This document shows positions 8,310 to 16,031 of a DNA stretch of 54,731 nt, piece after piece. Both the position numbers and the translations under genes were made by a program. Origin of the DNA: DASUZB01 sp036377075 (GTDB taxonomy: Bacteria; Actinomycetota; CALGFH01); contig DASUZB010000126.1 of assembly GCA_036377075.1 (NCBI GenBank), positions 1-54,731 on the forward strand. The letters run 5' to 3'. The notes beneath the pieces are model-generated. The model had not been told where the DNA came from. It worked only from the letters and a program-made list of their open reading frames with translations, and did no database searches. Numbering within the stretch: position 1 is the stretch's first letter; the number at the start of each line of letters is the position of its first letter.

Positions 8310-8326
8310 GACCGCCGGCGGCGGTC
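8310..8326. terminator. GC hairpin between DUF1707 and SDR genes
   Basis: GACCGCC (8310-8316), GGC loop, GGCGGTC (8320-8326) form a perfect 7-bp stem 36 bp after the DUF1707 stop. No T tract follows, so termination is only possible. Confidence 0.35.
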
Positions 8327-8399
8327 CGCTCGGCGCACCTGCGTTAGCTCGCCCCGTTTGCGGTCTACCCCAGGGCAGGATCTCGAGGAGGTGCCGGCG

Positions 8400-9404
8400 G
8401 TGGCAGGTCAGGTGATCGTGGTGACGGGAGCCAGCGCCGGCGTCGGGCGGGCGGTGGCGCGGGAGTTCGGCGCCAGGGGGGACGCGGTGGCGCTGCTCGC
8501 CCGCGGCGTGGCCGGCCTGGACGGCGCGGCCAAGGACGTCGAGGCGGCGGGTGGCCGGGCGCTGGCCATCCCCACCGACGTGGCGGACGACGGCCAGGTC
8601 ACGGCGGCCGCGGCCCGGGCCGAGGAGGAGCTCGGGCCGATCGACGTCTGGGTCAACGTGGCGTTCGCCGGCGTGTTCGCGCCGTTCACGGAGATCAGGC
8701 CGGACGAGTTCAAGCGCGTGACCGAGGTCACCTACCTCGGCTACGTGTACGGCACCAGGGCGGCGCTCCAGCGGATGCTGCCGCGCGACCGCGGCGTGAT
8801 CGTGCAGGTCGGCAGCGCGCTCGCCTACCGCGGCATCCCGCTGCAGACCGCCTACTGCGGGGCCAAGCACGCGATCCAGGGCTTCACCGAGGCGCTCCGC
8901 TGCGAGCTGCTGCACGACCACAGCCGCGTTCGCCTCACCATGGTGCAGCTCCCGGCGGTGAACACGCCGCAGTTCGACTGGGTCCTCAGCCGGCTGCCGC
9001 GCCAGCCGCAGCCGGTCCCGCCCATCTACCAGCCGGAGGCGGCCGCCCGCGCCGTCGTGTTCGCCGCCGAGCACCCGCGCCGGCGGGAGTACTGGGTCGG
9101 CGGCTCGGTCATGGGCACGATGGTGGCCAACAGCGTCGCTCCTGGGCTGCTGGACCGCTACCTGGGCCGGACTGGCTTCAAGTCCCAGCAGGCCGAACGG
9201 CCGGTCGACCCGGACCGCCCGGTCAACCTGTGGGCGCCCGTCGACGGCCGCGGTGGCCGCGACTTCGGCGCCCGCGGCTCCTTCGACTCCCGCACCACGG
9301 ACCGTAGCGTGCAGGTCTGGCTCTCCCAGCACCACGGCCTGCTCGCGGCGGTGGGTGGCGCGGCCGCCGGCCTCGCCGCCCTCGGGCTGCGGCGCCGCGC
9401 CTGA
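8400..9404 (+). CDS. SDR family oxidoreductase with C-terminal extension
   Basis: A 334-residue short-chain dehydrogenase/reductase. The dinucleotide loop is TGASAGVG (residues 9-16), VNVAFAG (about 86) replaces the usual NNAG, and the catalytic set is Ser139, Tyr152 and Lys156 (YCGAK). A C-terminal extension beyond the normal 250 residues ends in a hydrophobic Gly/Ala stretch and RRRA, possibly a membrane-associated tail. GTG 8400 is chosen because GAGGAGG (8385-8391) lies eight bases upstream. The GH13 gene starts 12 bp downstream, so the two are likely co-transcribed. The substrate is unknown; a sugar or lipid-type alcohol is as likely as any other. Confidence 0.87.
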   Translation: MAGQVIVVTGASAGVGRAVAREFGARGDAVALLARGVAGLDGAAKDVEAAGGRALAIPTDVADDGQVTAAAARAEEELGPIDVWVNVAFAGVFAPFTEIRPDEFKRVTEVTYLGYVYGTRAALQRMLPRDRGVIVQVGSALAYRGIPLQTAYCGAKHAIQGFTEALRCELLHDHSRVRLTMVQLPAVNTPQFDWVLSRLPRQPQPVPPIYQPEAAARAVVFAAEHPRRREYWVGGSVMGTMVANSVAPGLLDRYLGRTGFKSQQAERPVDPDRPVNLWAPVDGRGGRDFGARGSFDSRTTDRSVQVWLSQHHGLLAAVGGAAAGLAALGLRRRA

Positions 9405-9416
9405 CCGCGGGAGGGG

Positions 9417-11063
9417 ATGGTGCCGATGGTGCGCTCGGAGGTCACCAGCGACCTGTGGTGGAAGGACGCGGTCATCTACGGCGTGGACGTCAAGACCTTC
9501 CAGGACTCCGACGGCGACGGGATCGGCGACTTCGACGGCCTCAGCGAACGGCTCGGCTACCTGGCGGAGCTGGGCGTCACCTGCCTTTGGCTGCTGCCGA
9601 TCCAGCCGTCGCCGTGGCGGGACAACGGCTACGACGTCGCCGACTACTTCGACGTCGACCAGCGGCTGGGCACCATGGGGGACCTGGTCGAGCTGCTGCG
9701 GGCCGCGCGCGAGCGCGGCATCAAGGTGATCACCGACCTGGTCGTCAACCACACCTCCGACGAGCACCCCTGGTTCCAGGCGGCCCGGTCGAGCCGGGAC
9801 AACCCCTACCGCGACTACTACGTCTGGCGCGACCAGCCGCAGCCGAAGCCGGACGGGATCGTCTTCCCGGGCGAGGAGACCTCCAACTGGAAGCTGGACC
9901 CGACCACCGGTCAGTACTACCTGCACCGCTTCTACCGGTTCCAGCCCGACCTGAACATCGAGAACCCGCGGGTGCGGGCCGAGTTCCAGAAGATCATCGG
10001 GCTGTGGCTGGAGCTCGGTGTCTCCGGCTTCCGGGTGGACGCGGCGCCGTTCCTGATCGAGACCGACGGCATCCCCGGCAAGTCGCCCGACGATCCCCAC
10101 GCCCCCCTGCGCCACATGCGCGAGTTCCTCTCCCGCCGGCGCGGCGACGCCATCCTGCTCGGCGAGGCGAACGTCGCACCCGACCAGCTCACCAGCTACT
10201 TCGGCCGGTACGGCAACGAGCTGCACATGCTGATGAACTTCATCCTCAACCAGGCGCTGGTCCTGTCGCTCGCCCGCGAGGACGCCCGGCCGCTGGCCGA
10301 GCACCTGCGCGACCTGCCGGTCACCCCGCTCACCTGCCAGTACGCGAACTTCATCCGCAACGCCGACGAGTTGTCGCTGGACAAGCTCACCGACGAGGAG
10401 CGGGCCGAGGTGTTCGCCGCCTTCGCGCCCGAGGAGCGCATGCGCCTCTACGACCGTGGCATCCGCCGCCGGCTCGCCCCCATGCTCGCTGGCGACCAGC
10501 GCCGCCTCGAGCTGGCCTACAGCCTGCTGTTCAGCCTGCCCGACACCCCGGTGCTGCTGTACGGCGAGGAGATCGGCATGGGCGAGGACCTGGACGTGCC
10601 GGGCCGCGCCTCGGTGCGGACGGCGATGCAGTGGTCGGACGCGCCGAACGGCGGCTTCTCCACCGCCGAGCGCATCCGGCCGGCGATCGTGGCCGACGGG
10701 CCGTTCGGCTACCGGCGGGTCAACGTCCGCGCCCAGTTGCGCGACCCTGACTCGCTGCTCCACCGGATCGGCACGCTGATCCGCGTGCGCAAGCAGTGCC
10801 CGGAGCTTGGGTTCGGGGAGTGGCGGCTGCTGGAGACCGACCAGCCGGCCGCACTCGGCCACCGGGCCGACTGGGCCGGCGGGAGCGTGGCCGTCCTGCA
10901 CAACCTGGCCGGGGACGGCTGCGAGGTCAAGGTCGACCTCGGCGCCGCCAGGGTCGAGGAGCTGCTCGCCGACCGCCGGGAGCGATCACTCCCGGGCCAC
11001 GGGAACCCGATCCCGTTGGAGCCGTACGGCTGGCGCTGGCTCCGCCTGCACCAGCCCGGCTGA
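9417..11063 (+). CDS. GH13 family alpha-glucoside enzyme (trehalose synthase-like)
   Basis: A 548-residue glycoside hydrolase family 13 protein closest in pattern to trehalose synthase (maltose glucosyltransferase) and oligo-1,6-glucosidase types. The (beta/alpha)8 barrel shows DLVVNHTSDEHPWF (107-120), GFRVDAAPF with the nucleophile Asp208, LLGEANV with acid/base Glu250, and transition-state Asp317. The usual NHD before that Asp reads NAD (Ala316), and the DNA codon is plainly GCC. A beta-sandwich C domain ends the protein. No signal peptide is present. ATG 9417 is very close to GGAGG (9410-9414), so GTG 9420 or ATG 9426 may be the true start. It is 12 bp behind the SDR gene. The reaction is inferred and the Ala316 change could alter it. 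Confidence 0.88.
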   Translation: MVPMVRSEVTSDLWWKDAVIYGVDVKTFQDSDGDGIGDFDGLSERLGYLAELGVTCLWLLPIQPSPWRDNGYDVADYFDVDQRLGTMGDLVELLRAARERGIKVITDLVVNHTSDEHPWFQAARSSRDNPYRDYYVWRDQPQPKPDGIVFPGEETSNWKLDPTTGQYYLHRFYRFQPDLNIENPRVRAEFQKIIGLWLELGVSGFRVDAAPFLIETDGIPGKSPDDPHAPLRHMREFLSRRRGDAILLGEANVAPDQLTSYFGRYGNELHMLMNFILNQALVLSLAREDARPLAEHLRDLPVTPLTCQYANFIRNADELSLDKLTDEERAEVFAAFAPEERMRLYDRGIRRRLAPMLAGDQRRLELAYSLLFSLPDTPVLLYGEEIGMGEDLDVPGRASVRTAMQWSDAPNGGFSTAERIRPAIVADGPFGYRRVNVRAQLRDPDSLLHRIGTLIRVRKQCPELGFGEWRLLETDQPAALGHRADWAGGSVAVLHNLAGDGCEVKVDLGAARVEELLADRRERSLPGHGNPIPLEPYGWRWLRLHQPG

Positions 11064-11118
11064 CCAGGGAGCGGCCCGCGCCTGCCCGTTGGAGTGGGCT
11101 CACGGGGTGTGGGCCGCG

Positions 11119-11153
11119 CAGCCCCGCGGCCTGTCGGCGTGGCCGCGGGGCTG
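11119..11153. terminator. Bidirectional terminator hairpin
   Basis: A perfect 13-bp stem (11119-11131 with 11141-11153; arms CAGCCCCGCGGCC and its complement) closes a 9-base loop. It sits between the convergent GH13 and YceI genes. There is no T tract, as often in GC-rich genomes. Confidence 0.65.
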
Positions 11154-11162
11154 GCGCGGCGG

Positions 11163-11738
11163 TCAGGCGCCGGCCGGCTCGGGCTCGGCCAGGACCGCCT
11201 CGATCTCGATGAAGACCTGGATCTTGTCGCCGACGACCACGCCGCCGCCGTCGATCGGGATCTCGGTGGTGATGCCGAAGTCCCTGCGGCTGATCTCGGC
11301 GGTGGCCGAGAAGCCGGCGCGGGTGCCGCCGTAGGGGTCGCGGCCGAAGCCGTTGACGTCCAGGGTGAGGGGCACCTGCCGGGTGACCCCGTGCAGCGTC
11401 AGCTCGCCGTCGACGTCGAACCCGTCCTCGTTGTGGCGGATGCCGGTGGACCGGTAGGTCATGGTGGGGTGGGTCTCGATCTGGAAGTAGTTCGCCGAGC
11501 GCAGGTCGTCGTCGCGCGTGGGGTTGTTGGTGTCGATCGAGCTGAGGTCGATGGTCGCGGTGACCGTGGAGTCGAGCGGGTCCGGCGCCAGGACCAGCTC
11601 GCCCTCGAAGCGGGTGAAGTGGCCGCGGACCTTGCTCACCATCATGTGGCGGACGGTGAAAGCGACGTCGGAGTGGACGGGGTCGATCTTCCAGGTACCG
11701 GCGACGTAGCCAGGGATCTCGACGGCAGTGGCCGACAT
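11163..11738 (-). CDS. YceI family polyisoprenoid-binding-like protein
   Basis: A 191-residue lipocalin-like YceI protein. Members bind isoprenoid chains or amphiphiles in a beta-barrel. Typical blocks are GTWKIDPVHSDVAFTVRHMM near residue 15, VRGHFTRFEGELVL, SIDTNNPTRDDDLRSANYF, and a late ISRRDFGITTEI. No signal peptide is present, so this is a cytoplasmic type. ATG 11738 starts it. It diverges from an HxlR regulator, and the gap holds a perfect inverted repeat 40 bp upstream of this start, so HxlR control is likely. The ligand is unknown. Confidence 0.92.
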   Translation of the reverse strand: MSATAVEIPGYVAGTWKIDPVHSDVAFTVRHMMVSKVRGHFTRFEGELVLAPDPLDSTVTATIDLSSIDTNNPTRDDDLRSANYFQIETHPTMTYRSTGIRHNEDGFDVDGELTLHGVTRQVPLTLDVNGFGRDPYGGTRAGFSATAEISRRDFGITTEIPIDGGGVVVGDKIQVFIEIEAVLAEPEPAGA

Positions 11739-11777
11739 TGCTAGTTCTCCCTTGTGTGCTGGTTCCTTCTATGTGCC

Positions 11778-11796
11778 TGGTTACCTCTTGTAACCA
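11778..11796. promoter_or_regulatory. Probable HxlR operator (perfect inverted repeat)
   Basis: TGGTTAC (11778-11784), 5-bp spacer, GTAACCA (11790-11796): a perfect 7-bp inverted repeat in the YceI/HxlR divergent gap. The same half-site TGGTTAC recurs at 11851-11857, just before the HxlR start. A dimeric winged-helix regulator binding these sites would control both genes. Confidence 0.65.
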
Positions 11797-11850
11797 ACCC
11801 CATGGTGCGCCATGATGAGGGAGACCGGAAGACGGCACTTCCAGATGCCT

Positions 11851-11857
11851 TGGTTAC
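11851..11857 (+). promoter_or_regulatory. Extra TGGTTAC half-site before HxlR gene
   Basis: An exact copy of the left arm of the operator at 11778, 13 bp upstream of the HxlR start codon and next to its ribosome-binding site. It may allow autoregulation. Confidence 0.4.
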
Positions 11858-11869
11858 ATGGAGAGAACC

Positions 11870-12307
11870 ATGAACGCGCCAGCCCCCACCGACGTGCTGA
11901 CCTCGCCGAGCGACTGCACCGCCCGCGCGGTGCTCGACCGCGTCGGCGACAAGTGGTCGCTGTACGTCGTCCACCTGCTCGGTGGCGGCAGCAAGCGGTT
12001 CAGTGAGCTGCGCCGCAGGATCGACGGCATCAGCCAGCGGATGCTCACCGTCACCCTGCGCGGGCTGGAGCGCGACGGGCTGGTCGTGCGGACGGTGTAC
12101 CCGACCGTGCCGCCGAGGGTCGAGTACGCCCTCACGTCCCTGGGCCACACCCTGCTCGACACGGTCTGCACCCTGATCACCTGGGCCGACGAGCACGTGT
12201 CCGAGATCGATGCCGCCAGGGCCGCCTACGACCGCCGGGCCGCGCTGCTCAGTGCCTCCCTCAACGGCGACCATGGGCCCGGCGCCCGCCCGGATCCGGC
12301 CAGCTAG
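11870..12307 (+). CDS. HxlR family winged-helix regulator
   Basis: A 145-residue DNA-binding regulator. The HxlR/DUF24 core is RVGDKWSLYVVHLLGGGSKRF, then FSELRRRIDGISQRMLTVTL and RDGLVVRTVYPTVPPRVEYAL. Cys18 (SPSDC), before the domain, is at the position where redox- or electrophile-sensing HxlR proteins often carry a reactive Cys. ATG 11870 is preferred over 11858 because GGAG (11860-11863) lies six bases upstream. It diverges from YceI, with an inverted repeat and an extra half-site in the gap. The Gfo/Idh gene follows after 8 bp and may be co-transcribed. The signal sensed is inferred only by analogy. Confidence 0.93.
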   Translation: MNAPAPTDVLTSPSDCTARAVLDRVGDKWSLYVVHLLGGGSKRFSELRRRIDGISQRMLTVTLRGLERDGLVVRTVYPTVPPRVEYALTSLGHTLLDTVCTLITWADEHVSEIDAARAAYDRRAALLSASLNGDHGPGARPDPAS

Positions 12308-12315
12308 CGATTCGC

Positions 12316-13578
12316 GTGCCTCCAGTCACCCTCGCGGTCGTCGGCGCCGGCAACCGTGGCACCGAGCATGCCGGCTGGGCGCTGGCGCACCCGGAGCGGG
12401 CCAAGGTGGTCGCGGTCGCCGAACCCCGCGCCGTGCGCCGCCAGCGCCTGGCCGCCGCCCACGGCATCGAGCCCGACGCCGCCTTCGCCCGCTGGCAGGA
12501 CCTTGCCGGCCGTGGCCGGATCGCCGACGCCGTCCTGATCTGCACCCAGGACGGCATGCACGCCGAGCCCGCGATCGCCTTCGCCGGCCTCGGCTACCAC
12601 GTCCTGCTGGAGAAGCCGATCGCCCCGAACGAGCCTGACTGCCGGGCCGTGGTCGAGGCGGCCGAGCGCGCCGGCGTGCTCTTCGCCGTCGGGCACGTCC
12701 TGCGCTACACCCCGTACACCGCGGTCGTGAAGCAGCTCGTCGACGCGGGAAGGCTCGGCGACGTCGTCTCGGTGCAGCACCTGGAACCGGTCGGGTTCTG
12801 GCACCACGCCCACTCCTACGTCCGCGGCGCCTGGCGGCGCGAGGACACCTCCACCTTCATGCTGCTGGCCAAGTCCTGCCACGACCTGGACTGGCTGCAG
12901 TACGTCGTCGGCCGGCCGATCCGGCGGGTCGCCAGCTTCGGCGGGCTGGCCCACTTCAAGCCCGAGAAGCGGCCGGCGGGTGCGTCGGACCGCTGCGTCG
13001 AGTGCGCGGTCGAGCCGACCTGCGCGTACTCCGCGAAGCGCATCTACCACCGGTACCTCGAGCGCGGCCCTGGCTGGCCGCTGGACGCGGTGGTCGACGC
13101 CTACACCGAGGCCGACCTGGCCGCCGCGCTACGCCAGGGGCCCTATGGAAGGTGCGTCTACGCCTGCGACAACGACGCCGTCGACCACCAGGTCGTCGCG
13201 ATGGAGTTCGACCAGGGACCGACCGGCACGTTCACCATGACCGCCTTCAACGCCGGCGGGCATCGCCGCACCCGCCTGTTCGGCACCCGCGGGGAGCTGG
13301 AAGGCGACGGCGAGACGATCCGCGTGTTCGACTTCCTCACCCGGACGACGGAGGTCGTCGACGCGAACGCCGCCGGCGGCGCGACCGCCGACGCCGGCCA
13401 CGGCGGCGGCGACGCGGGCCTGATGGACGCGTTCGTCCAGGCGGTGGCGACCGGGGATCGTGCCCGCATCCTCTCCGGCCCGCGGGAGTCGCTGCAGGCC
13501 CACCTGGCCGTGTTCGCCGCCGAGCGGGCCCGCCGGGAGGGAACGGTCCTGGACGTTCCCACGGCGTTCGGCGCTTGA
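12316..13578 (+). CDS. Gfo/Idh/MocA family oxidoreductase
   Basis: A 420-residue NAD(P)-dependent dehydrogenase probably acting on a cyclic polyol or sugar. The N-terminal Rossmann fold has VVGAGNRG (about 9-16), followed by the family's EKPI block (LLEKPIAPN) with its cofactor/catalytic Lys, and the mid motif SCHDLDWLQYVVG carries the conserved Asp/His region. A Cys-containing insert (DRCVECAVEPTCAYSAKRIY) with three cysteines is seen in one subgroup of the family and may bind metal. GTG 12316 starts 8 bp after the HxlR stop. Substrate is not predictable from sequence. Confidence 0.9.
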   Translation: MPPVTLAVVGAGNRGTEHAGWALAHPERAKVVAVAEPRAVRRQRLAAAHGIEPDAAFARWQDLAGRGRIADAVLICTQDGMHAEPAIAFAGLGYHVLLEKPIAPNEPDCRAVVEAAERAGVLFAVGHVLRYTPYTAVVKQLVDAGRLGDVVSVQHLEPVGFWHHAHSYVRGAWRREDTSTFMLLAKSCHDLDWLQYVVGRPIRRVASFGGLAHFKPEKRPAGASDRCVECAVEPTCAYSAKRIYHRYLERGPGWPLDAVVDAYTEADLAAALRQGPYGRCVYACDNDAVDHQVVAMEFDQGPTGTFTMTAFNAGGHRRTRLFGTRGELEGDGETIRVFDFLTRTTEVVDANAAGGATADAGHGGGDAGLMDAFVQAVATGDRARILSGPRESLQAHLAVFAAERARREGTVLDVPTAFGA

Positions 13579-13643
13579 CGTTGCGTTGCGATCCGGTCGC
13601 GTGGTGGCCACGCTCGGGTTCGCGGCGTGGGACCCTAAGGGGC

Positions 13644-14639
13644 ATGTGGCCTCGCCTCGCTGCGGCCCTCGCCGCCTGCGCCGCCGGCCTGGTCCTGGTG
13701 GCGCCGTCGGGGACGGCGGCGGCCGGCGACCGGGCGGCGCTGGCGTTCACCATCCGCGACCCGCGGATCACCGAGTCGAGCGGGCTGGCGGCCAGCCAGC
13801 TCCACCCTGGGGTGGTCTACACCCACAACGACAGCGGCGACGCCGCGCGGGTGTTCGCCGTCGGGCCGGACGGTCGCGTGCTCGCCACCCTGCGGCTCGC
13901 GGGGGTGCAGGCGCGCGACTGGGAGGCGATCGCCGCCGGCCGCGACGGGCGCGGCCAGCCGGCGCTGTTCGTCGGCGACATCGGCGACAACCGCGGCACC
14001 TGGCCGTCGGTGGCGGTCTTCCGGATCAGCGAGCCGGCAGCCCTGCGCAACGCCACGGTGCCGGCGGTGCGCTACCGCCTGCGCTACCCCGACGGTCCCC
14101 GCAACGCCGAGGCGCTGCTGGTCGACCCGCGCAGCAACCGCCTCTACGTGGCGAGCAAGGACCCGGTCGGCGGCGGCCTGTACGAGGCGCCGGCGAGGCT
14201 TCGCAGTGACCAGGTGAACATGCTGCGCCGCGTCGCCTCGGTGCCGTCGTGGATCACCGACGGGGCGTTCTCCCCCGACGGCCGCACCTTCGTGCTGCGC
14301 GGCTACCTGGACGCGTACGTCTACACGGCGTCGGGCAGGCGGCTGGACTCGTTCAGCCTGCCGGCCCAGGAGCAGGGTGAGTCGGTCAGCTACACGCGGG
14401 ACGGCCGCGACCTGCTGGTCGGCAGCGAGGGCGCGGACAGTCCCGTGTGGCGGGTCCGCCTCCCCGCCGCGGCGCAGCCGCCGGACGACACCGCCTCGCG
14501 CCCGGGCGCGCCGGCGTCACCGGGCGGCGCCGGGCCGGGCGGGGTCGTCGCGGCGGCGCGCCGCGCAGGCTCCGGGGTGCTGCTGCTGGTCGTCCTGGCG
14601 GCCGCCGTGGTCGCCGGGCTGGTGCTGCGGCGGCGTTAG
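13644..14639 (+). CDS. Secreted beta-propeller-like protein with C-terminal anchor
   Basis: A 331-residue exported protein of unknown function. A signal peptide (MWPRLAAALAACAAGLVLVA...TAAAG, cleavage near 27) precedes repeated beta-strand blocks such as GLAASQLHPGVVYTHNDSGD, LFVGDIGDNRGTWPS, NAEALLVDPRSNRLYVASK and WITDGAFSPDGRTFVLRGY, which look like propeller blades with Asp-rich turns. A Pro/Ala/Gly linker (about 275-305) leads to one hydrophobic helix and a terminal RRR, so the protein is probably tethered outside the membrane. ATG 13644 follows TAAGGGG. It converges with the PfkB gene. Whether it binds or hydrolyses anything is unknown. Confidence 0.8.
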   Translation: MWPRLAAALAACAAGLVLVAPSGTAAAGDRAALAFTIRDPRITESSGLAASQLHPGVVYTHNDSGDAARVFAVGPDGRVLATLRLAGVQARDWEAIAAGRDGRGQPALFVGDIGDNRGTWPSVAVFRISEPAALRNATVPAVRYRLRYPDGPRNAEALLVDPRSNRLYVASKDPVGGGLYEAPARLRSDQVNMLRRVASVPSWITDGAFSPDGRTFVLRGYLDAYVYTASGRRLDSFSLPAQEQGESVSYTRDGRDLLVGSEGADSPVWRVRLPAAAQPPDDTASRPGAPASPGGAGPGGVVAAARRAGSGVLLLVVLAAAVVAGLVLRRR

Positions 14640-14661
14640 CCGTCGCCGACCGTCCCGACGG
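14640..14661. terminator. Candidate bidirectional terminator
   Basis: CCGTCG (14640-14645), 10-base loop, CGACGG (14656-14661) between the convergent propeller and PfkB genes, directly after the propeller stop. The stem is short and no T run follows. Confidence 0.4.
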
Positions 14662-14707
14662 CGGGCCGTGGCCGGACCGTGCGGCCGGTGGCCGCAGGGT
14701 GAGCGGG

Positions 14708-15811
14708 TCACGCCGGCGGGGCGGCGTCCAGGCAGCGGTGGGCGATGCGGGCGAAGCCGGGGTGGCCGGCGCTGCCGGCGTGGCGGAGCTTGCGGCGGGC
14801 CAGGCGCATCCCGAGGGCGACGCCGGCGGGGAGGGCGGCGGGGTCCCGCGCCAGCGCCGCGAGCACGCCGGCGGCGAGCACGTCGCCGGCGCCGGTGGCG
14901 TCGCGGACCAGGCGGGCGGGGAGCGGCCGGCGGGCGAAGCGGCGGCCGGGCCCGTCGCCCAGCACGGTCACCCCGTCGGCCCGCTTGAGCAGCACGGTGG
15001 CGCCGCCGGCGAGCCGGCCGCGCACGGCGCCGGCCAGCTCCTGGTCGGAGGGGCGCGAGCCGGCCAGGGCGGCCAGCTCCCGGGCGGTGACCAGGAGCAG
15101 GTCGGCGCTGGCGAGCAGGCGCTCGACGCCCGGGGACGGCGAGGTCGACCAGGCGTGGCCGGGGTCGACGGACACCAGCACCGCCGGGTTGCGCGCCTTG
15201 ACGTCGCGGAGCAGCCTCGCCAGGCGCCCCGGGGCCTCCGCGTCGGCGAACGAGGTGACGTGCACCATCCGAGCGCCGGCAAGGTACGCCGCCAGCTCGT
15301 CGTGGCGGCGCTCGACCAGCCCGGCGAGGCCGGCGTTCGCGCCCGTGTGGGTGAGCATGGTCCGCTCCCCGCCCTCGACCAGGGAGACGCAGACGCCGCC
15401 GAGGCGGCTCGCGTCCCGGCGGGCGAAGGCGCGGTCCACCCCGAGGCGGCGCAGCAGGGCGTAGCCGGACGGTCCGGGGCCTGGCCGCCTGCCGGCGACG
15501 CCCACGTAGCCGAGGCGCAGGCCCAGGCGCATGCGGGCGAGCGCGTGCACGGTGTTGAAGGCGGAGCCGCCGGGCTGCCAGGCGAGGGCTCCGCCGCCGA
15601 GGCGGTCGAGCAACTCGAGCACGGTCGGCTCGTCCACGAACGCCTCGGCCCCCCAGTCCAGCGGCACCCCGGCGGCGGCGCACGCGCCGGCAACCCAGGA
15701 GCGCAGCGAGGCCGCCTCGGTCCCCGCCAGGGCCGCCGCCGCGGCCAGGTCGACCACGCAGTCGAGGTTGAACGCGCCCACCCCGACCACGTCCAGACGG
15801 GTGCTGGTCAC
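14708..15811 (-). CDS. PfkB family carbohydrate kinase
   Basis: A 367-residue ribokinase/PfkB-type sugar kinase. N-terminal VVGVGAFNLD and GGSAFNTVHALARM (substrate and GG motif) and C-terminal DATGAGDVLAAG with the catalytic Asp are clear; the anion-hole GAG sits in that motif. A long insert after strand one makes it bigger than the usual 300-330 residues. GTG 15811 (VTSTRLDVV) is chosen over the upstream open frame because GGAGG lies four bases before it and the fold begins there. The 220 bp before the pseudokinase gene hold nothing else that I can identify. Substrate (ribose, fructose, nucleoside or other) is unassigned. Confidence 0.88.
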   Translation of the reverse strand: MTSTRLDVVGVGAFNLDCVVDLAAAAALAGTEAASLRSWVAGACAAAGVPLDWGAEAFVDEPTVLELLDRLGGGALAWQPGGSAFNTVHALARMRLGLRLGYVGVAGRRPGPGPSGYALLRRLGVDRAFARRDASRLGGVCVSLVEGGERTMLTHTGANAGLAGLVERRHDELAAYLAGARMVHVTSFADAEAPGRLARLLRDVKARNPAVLVSVDPGHAWSTSPSPGVERLLASADLLLVTARELAALAGSRPSDQELAGAVRGRLAGGATVLLKRADGVTVLGDGPGRRFARRPLPARLVRDATGAGDVLAAGVLAALARDPAALPAGVALGMRLARRKLRHAGSAGHPGFARIAHRCLDAAPPA

Positions 15812-16031
15812 ACGCCCTCCACCGCTCGCCCCGGAGGGCGAGCATGCCAGGGCGAGGCGCCGGCGGGGTAGCCCGGCAACGGTCGCCCGCCCGCGGGCCT
15901 CCGCGAGAGCGTGCGCGCCGCTGTGACGGCTTTGCGCCACCGGGCGGGGCTCGCCTACGCTCGCCGCTGCTGAGGACGCTACGCGCGGGACTGGGGTCGA
16001 CCCTATGCACCAAGGCTGGAACCGCTAGCGC

